Part shown: positions 62,795-64,000 of the stretch, one piece after another | How the letters are laid out: the number at the start of each line of letters is the position of its first letter | How positions within the stretch are numbered: position 1 is the stretch's first letter | DNA from: Clostridium sp. M62/1 | Lineage (GTDB): Bacteria; Bacillota; Clostridia; Lachnospirales; Lachnospiraceae | Direction of reading: 5' to 3' | Length of the DNA: 64,000 nucleotides | NCBI RefSeq assembly: GCF_020736365.1 | Contig: NZ_CP085988.1 | Span: 1,494,001 to 1,558,000, forward strand | Position numbers and translations under genes: made by a program | The notes under the pieces: model-generated | What the model saw: the letters and a program-made list of their open reading frames with translations, nothing else | Databases searched by the model: none | Told to the model about the DNA's origin: nothing

Positions 62795-63529
62795 ATGAAG
62801 GAAAACAAGTATGACGATCCTGTATTTTTTGAAAAATACAGCCAGATGGAGCGCTCAAAAAAGGGGCTGAAGGGGGCCGGAGAGTGGTCCGAGCTTGAAA
62901 AACTGCTTCCCGATTTCAGGGGGAAGAAAGTCCTTGACCTGGGCTGCGGCTATGGATGGCACTGCCGGTATGCAGCAGAGCACGGAGCCCTGTCTGTGCT
63001 GGGAACGGATCTGTCGGAAAAGATGCTGGGAAGGGCAAGGCAGATCAACAGCTGCGAAGGAGTTGAGTACCGCCTGACGGCTATGGAAGATTTGGAGTTT
63101 GATGACAGCTCCTTTGACGTGGTGCTGAGTTCTCTTGCATTTCATTATGTCCGTGATTTTCAGCCACTCGTCGGGAAGATCAGCCGCTTTTTAAAGCCGG
63201 GAGGGGATTTCGTGTTTTCTGTGGAGCACCCTGCATTTACCGCCTATGGAACCCAGGACTGGTATTACGGAGAGAATAAGGAGATCCTTCACTTTCCGGT
63301 GGACAATTATTACTATGAGGGGGCGAGGGAGGCAGTGTTTCTGGGGGAAAAGGTGACAAAGTATCACAGGACGCTGACCACCTATCTGAATACCCTTCTG
63401 GAATGCGGCTTCGAGCTGACACATATCGTAGAACCTCAGCCGCCGGAGGAGATGATGGGACTTCCCGGAATGAGAGATGAGATGCGAAGGCCAATGATGC
63501 TCCTTGCAGCGGCTGTGAAAAGACAGTAA
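62795..63529 (+). CDS. SAM-dependent methyltransferase (class I)
   Basis: The 244-residue protein has the class I fold: motif I VLDLGCGYGWHCRYAAEHGA, acidic motif II LGTDLSEKML, motif III DVVLSSLAFHYV and LKPGGDFVFSVEHP after it. The pattern resembles the UbiE/Coq5 and small-molecule methyltransferases. The substrate is unknown. It is probably co-transcribed with the MATE exporter, which could export a methylated compound (inference only). ATG 62795 follows AGGGAGAAAAGG. Confidence 0.9.
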   Translation: MKENKYDDPVFFEKYSQMERSKKGLKGAGEWSELEKLLPDFRGKKVLDLGCGYGWHCRYAAEHGALSVLGTDLSEKMLGRARQINSCEGVEYRLTAMEDLEFDDSSFDVVLSSLAFHYVRDFQPLVGKISRFLKPGGDFVFSVEHPAFTAYGTQDWYYGENKEILHFPVDNYYYEGAREAVFLGEKVTKYHRTLTTYLNTLLECGFELTHIVEPQPPEEMMGLPGMRDEMRRPMMLLAAAVKRQ

Positions 63530-63572
63530 TCGGGTACAGGGAGCCGTACCTGGAAGACATTTGAAATCCGGG

Positions 63573-64000
63573 CTACGGAATGAGCCCCTGCTCCCTGTAG
63601 AAACGCTCGGCACCCGGGTGGAGCGGTATGGGAAGCTCGCTGTACATGAAGCCTTCATCAGACATGGGCTTCAGGAGAGCCTGCTCTTCTCCGAGAGCCA
63701 CTCTGCTGGAATAGAGGATAGAGGTCAGCTCGTGAACCAGCTCCTCGTCCATGCTTTCGTCTACACAGACCAGACATTTGACGCCAAAGGAGTCCACATC
63801 CTCCGCCTGACCCTTATAGGTTCCGGCAGGGATCCTGGCCCGGTAATAGAAGCTGTTTTCAGACAGAATCTGGTTCAGTTCGCTGGCTGTGTATTTTAAA
63901 AGCCTTGAAGGTGCCTGGACAGACAGGTTATACAGGCCCTCGACGGGAGTTCCGGCAAAGCCGTGGACAGCGTCCAGGTTTCCCGCCAAAACCTGCTCTG
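63573..64000 (-). CDS. TAXI-family TRAP transporter solute-binding protein (C-terminal part)
   Basis: Frame open at the right edge. The visible 142 residues match the C-terminal half of TAXI proteins: AVHGFAGTPVEGLYNLSV, RIPAGTYKGQAEDVDSFGVK, SMDEELVHELTSILYSS, and the terminal IPLHPGAERFYREQG. TAXI proteins deliver solutes (glutamate or similar acids) to DctQM-like membrane subunits. The frame continues past 64000 with no start inside the window; a TTG at 63989 is not a start. The family-typical length is about 330 residues. Confidence 0.85.
   Translation of the reverse strand, partial: EQVLAGNLDAVHGFAGTPVEGLYNLSVQAPSRLLKYTASELNQILSENSFYYRARIPAGTYKGQAEDVDSFGVKCLVCVDESMDEELVHELTSILYSSRVALGEEQALLKPMSDEGFMYSELPIPLHPGAERFYREQGLIP

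Overview
The window reads as a chromosomal segment of a spore-forming, Gram-positive member of the Clostridia, most likely Lachnospiraceae (former Clostridium cluster XIVa). The support is the nudF-spoIIM-xerD order, a collagen-like coat/exosporium-type protein behind a sigma-K-like promoter, RNase Y, KtrAB, a recA promoter with a Gram-positive LexA box, strong GGAGG ribosome sites and moderate GC content. Genus and species cannot be fixed from sequence alone.

Region 1 (1-8404) is the adaptation end of a type I-C CRISPR-Cas locus: the 3' end of cas4, an intact cas1, a cas2 gene split after its sixth codon by two near-identical IS4-family elements in tandem, an AT-rich leader, and an array of 48 repeats and 47 spacers. 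The array reads left to right. Its last two repeats carry substitutions, as expected for the old end. With cas2 broken, the array is probably unable to acquire new spacers, although interference genes upstream of the window could still use it.

Region 2 (8405-24130) holds metabolism and housekeeping genes: pckA, a LysR regulator, a DUF4392 protein with a structured attenuator-like leader, DUF3870, a HelD-type helicase, a PurF homologue whose glutaminase half has lost its catalytic residues, a secreted polysaccharide deacetylase, a PPC/DUF296 protein, a DUF2726 protein, a subtilase without signal peptide, a metallo-beta-lactamase-fold protein and KtrAB potassium uptake. A family of hairpin-rich repeats appears as a single copy near 19240-19330 and as about five tandem copies at 23657-24135.

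Region 3 (24415-31870) is a conserved block: SOS-controlled recA with recX, rny, proC, nudF, spoIIM and xerD. Region 4 (32002-41110) is a two-component system divergent from an operon for an HlyD-type adaptor, an RND pump and two different TolC-like secreted proteins, an arrangement unexpected in a cell without an outer membrane.

Region 5 (41181-56904) contains a secreted unknown, an ElaA-like acetyltransferase, a 1423-residue double activase/dehydratase-like protein, a probably inactive rhomboid with a zinc ribbon, pyk, a diaminopimelate decarboxylase, the collagen-like protein, a membrane diguanylate cyclase and a DAHP synthase. Region 6 (57160-64000) has a lipoprotein-MBOAT-DHHW cell-surface acylation cluster, a hairpin-dense intergenic region, a MATE exporter with a methyltransferase, and the C-terminal part of a TAXI/TRAP binding protein cut by the window edge.

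The observations I rank highest are the RND/double-TolC-like operon, the PurF homologue with a dead glutaminase site, the cas2 disruption, the dispersed hairpin repeats, and the DUF4392 leader. All functional statements come from motif recognition by eye; no database search was run.
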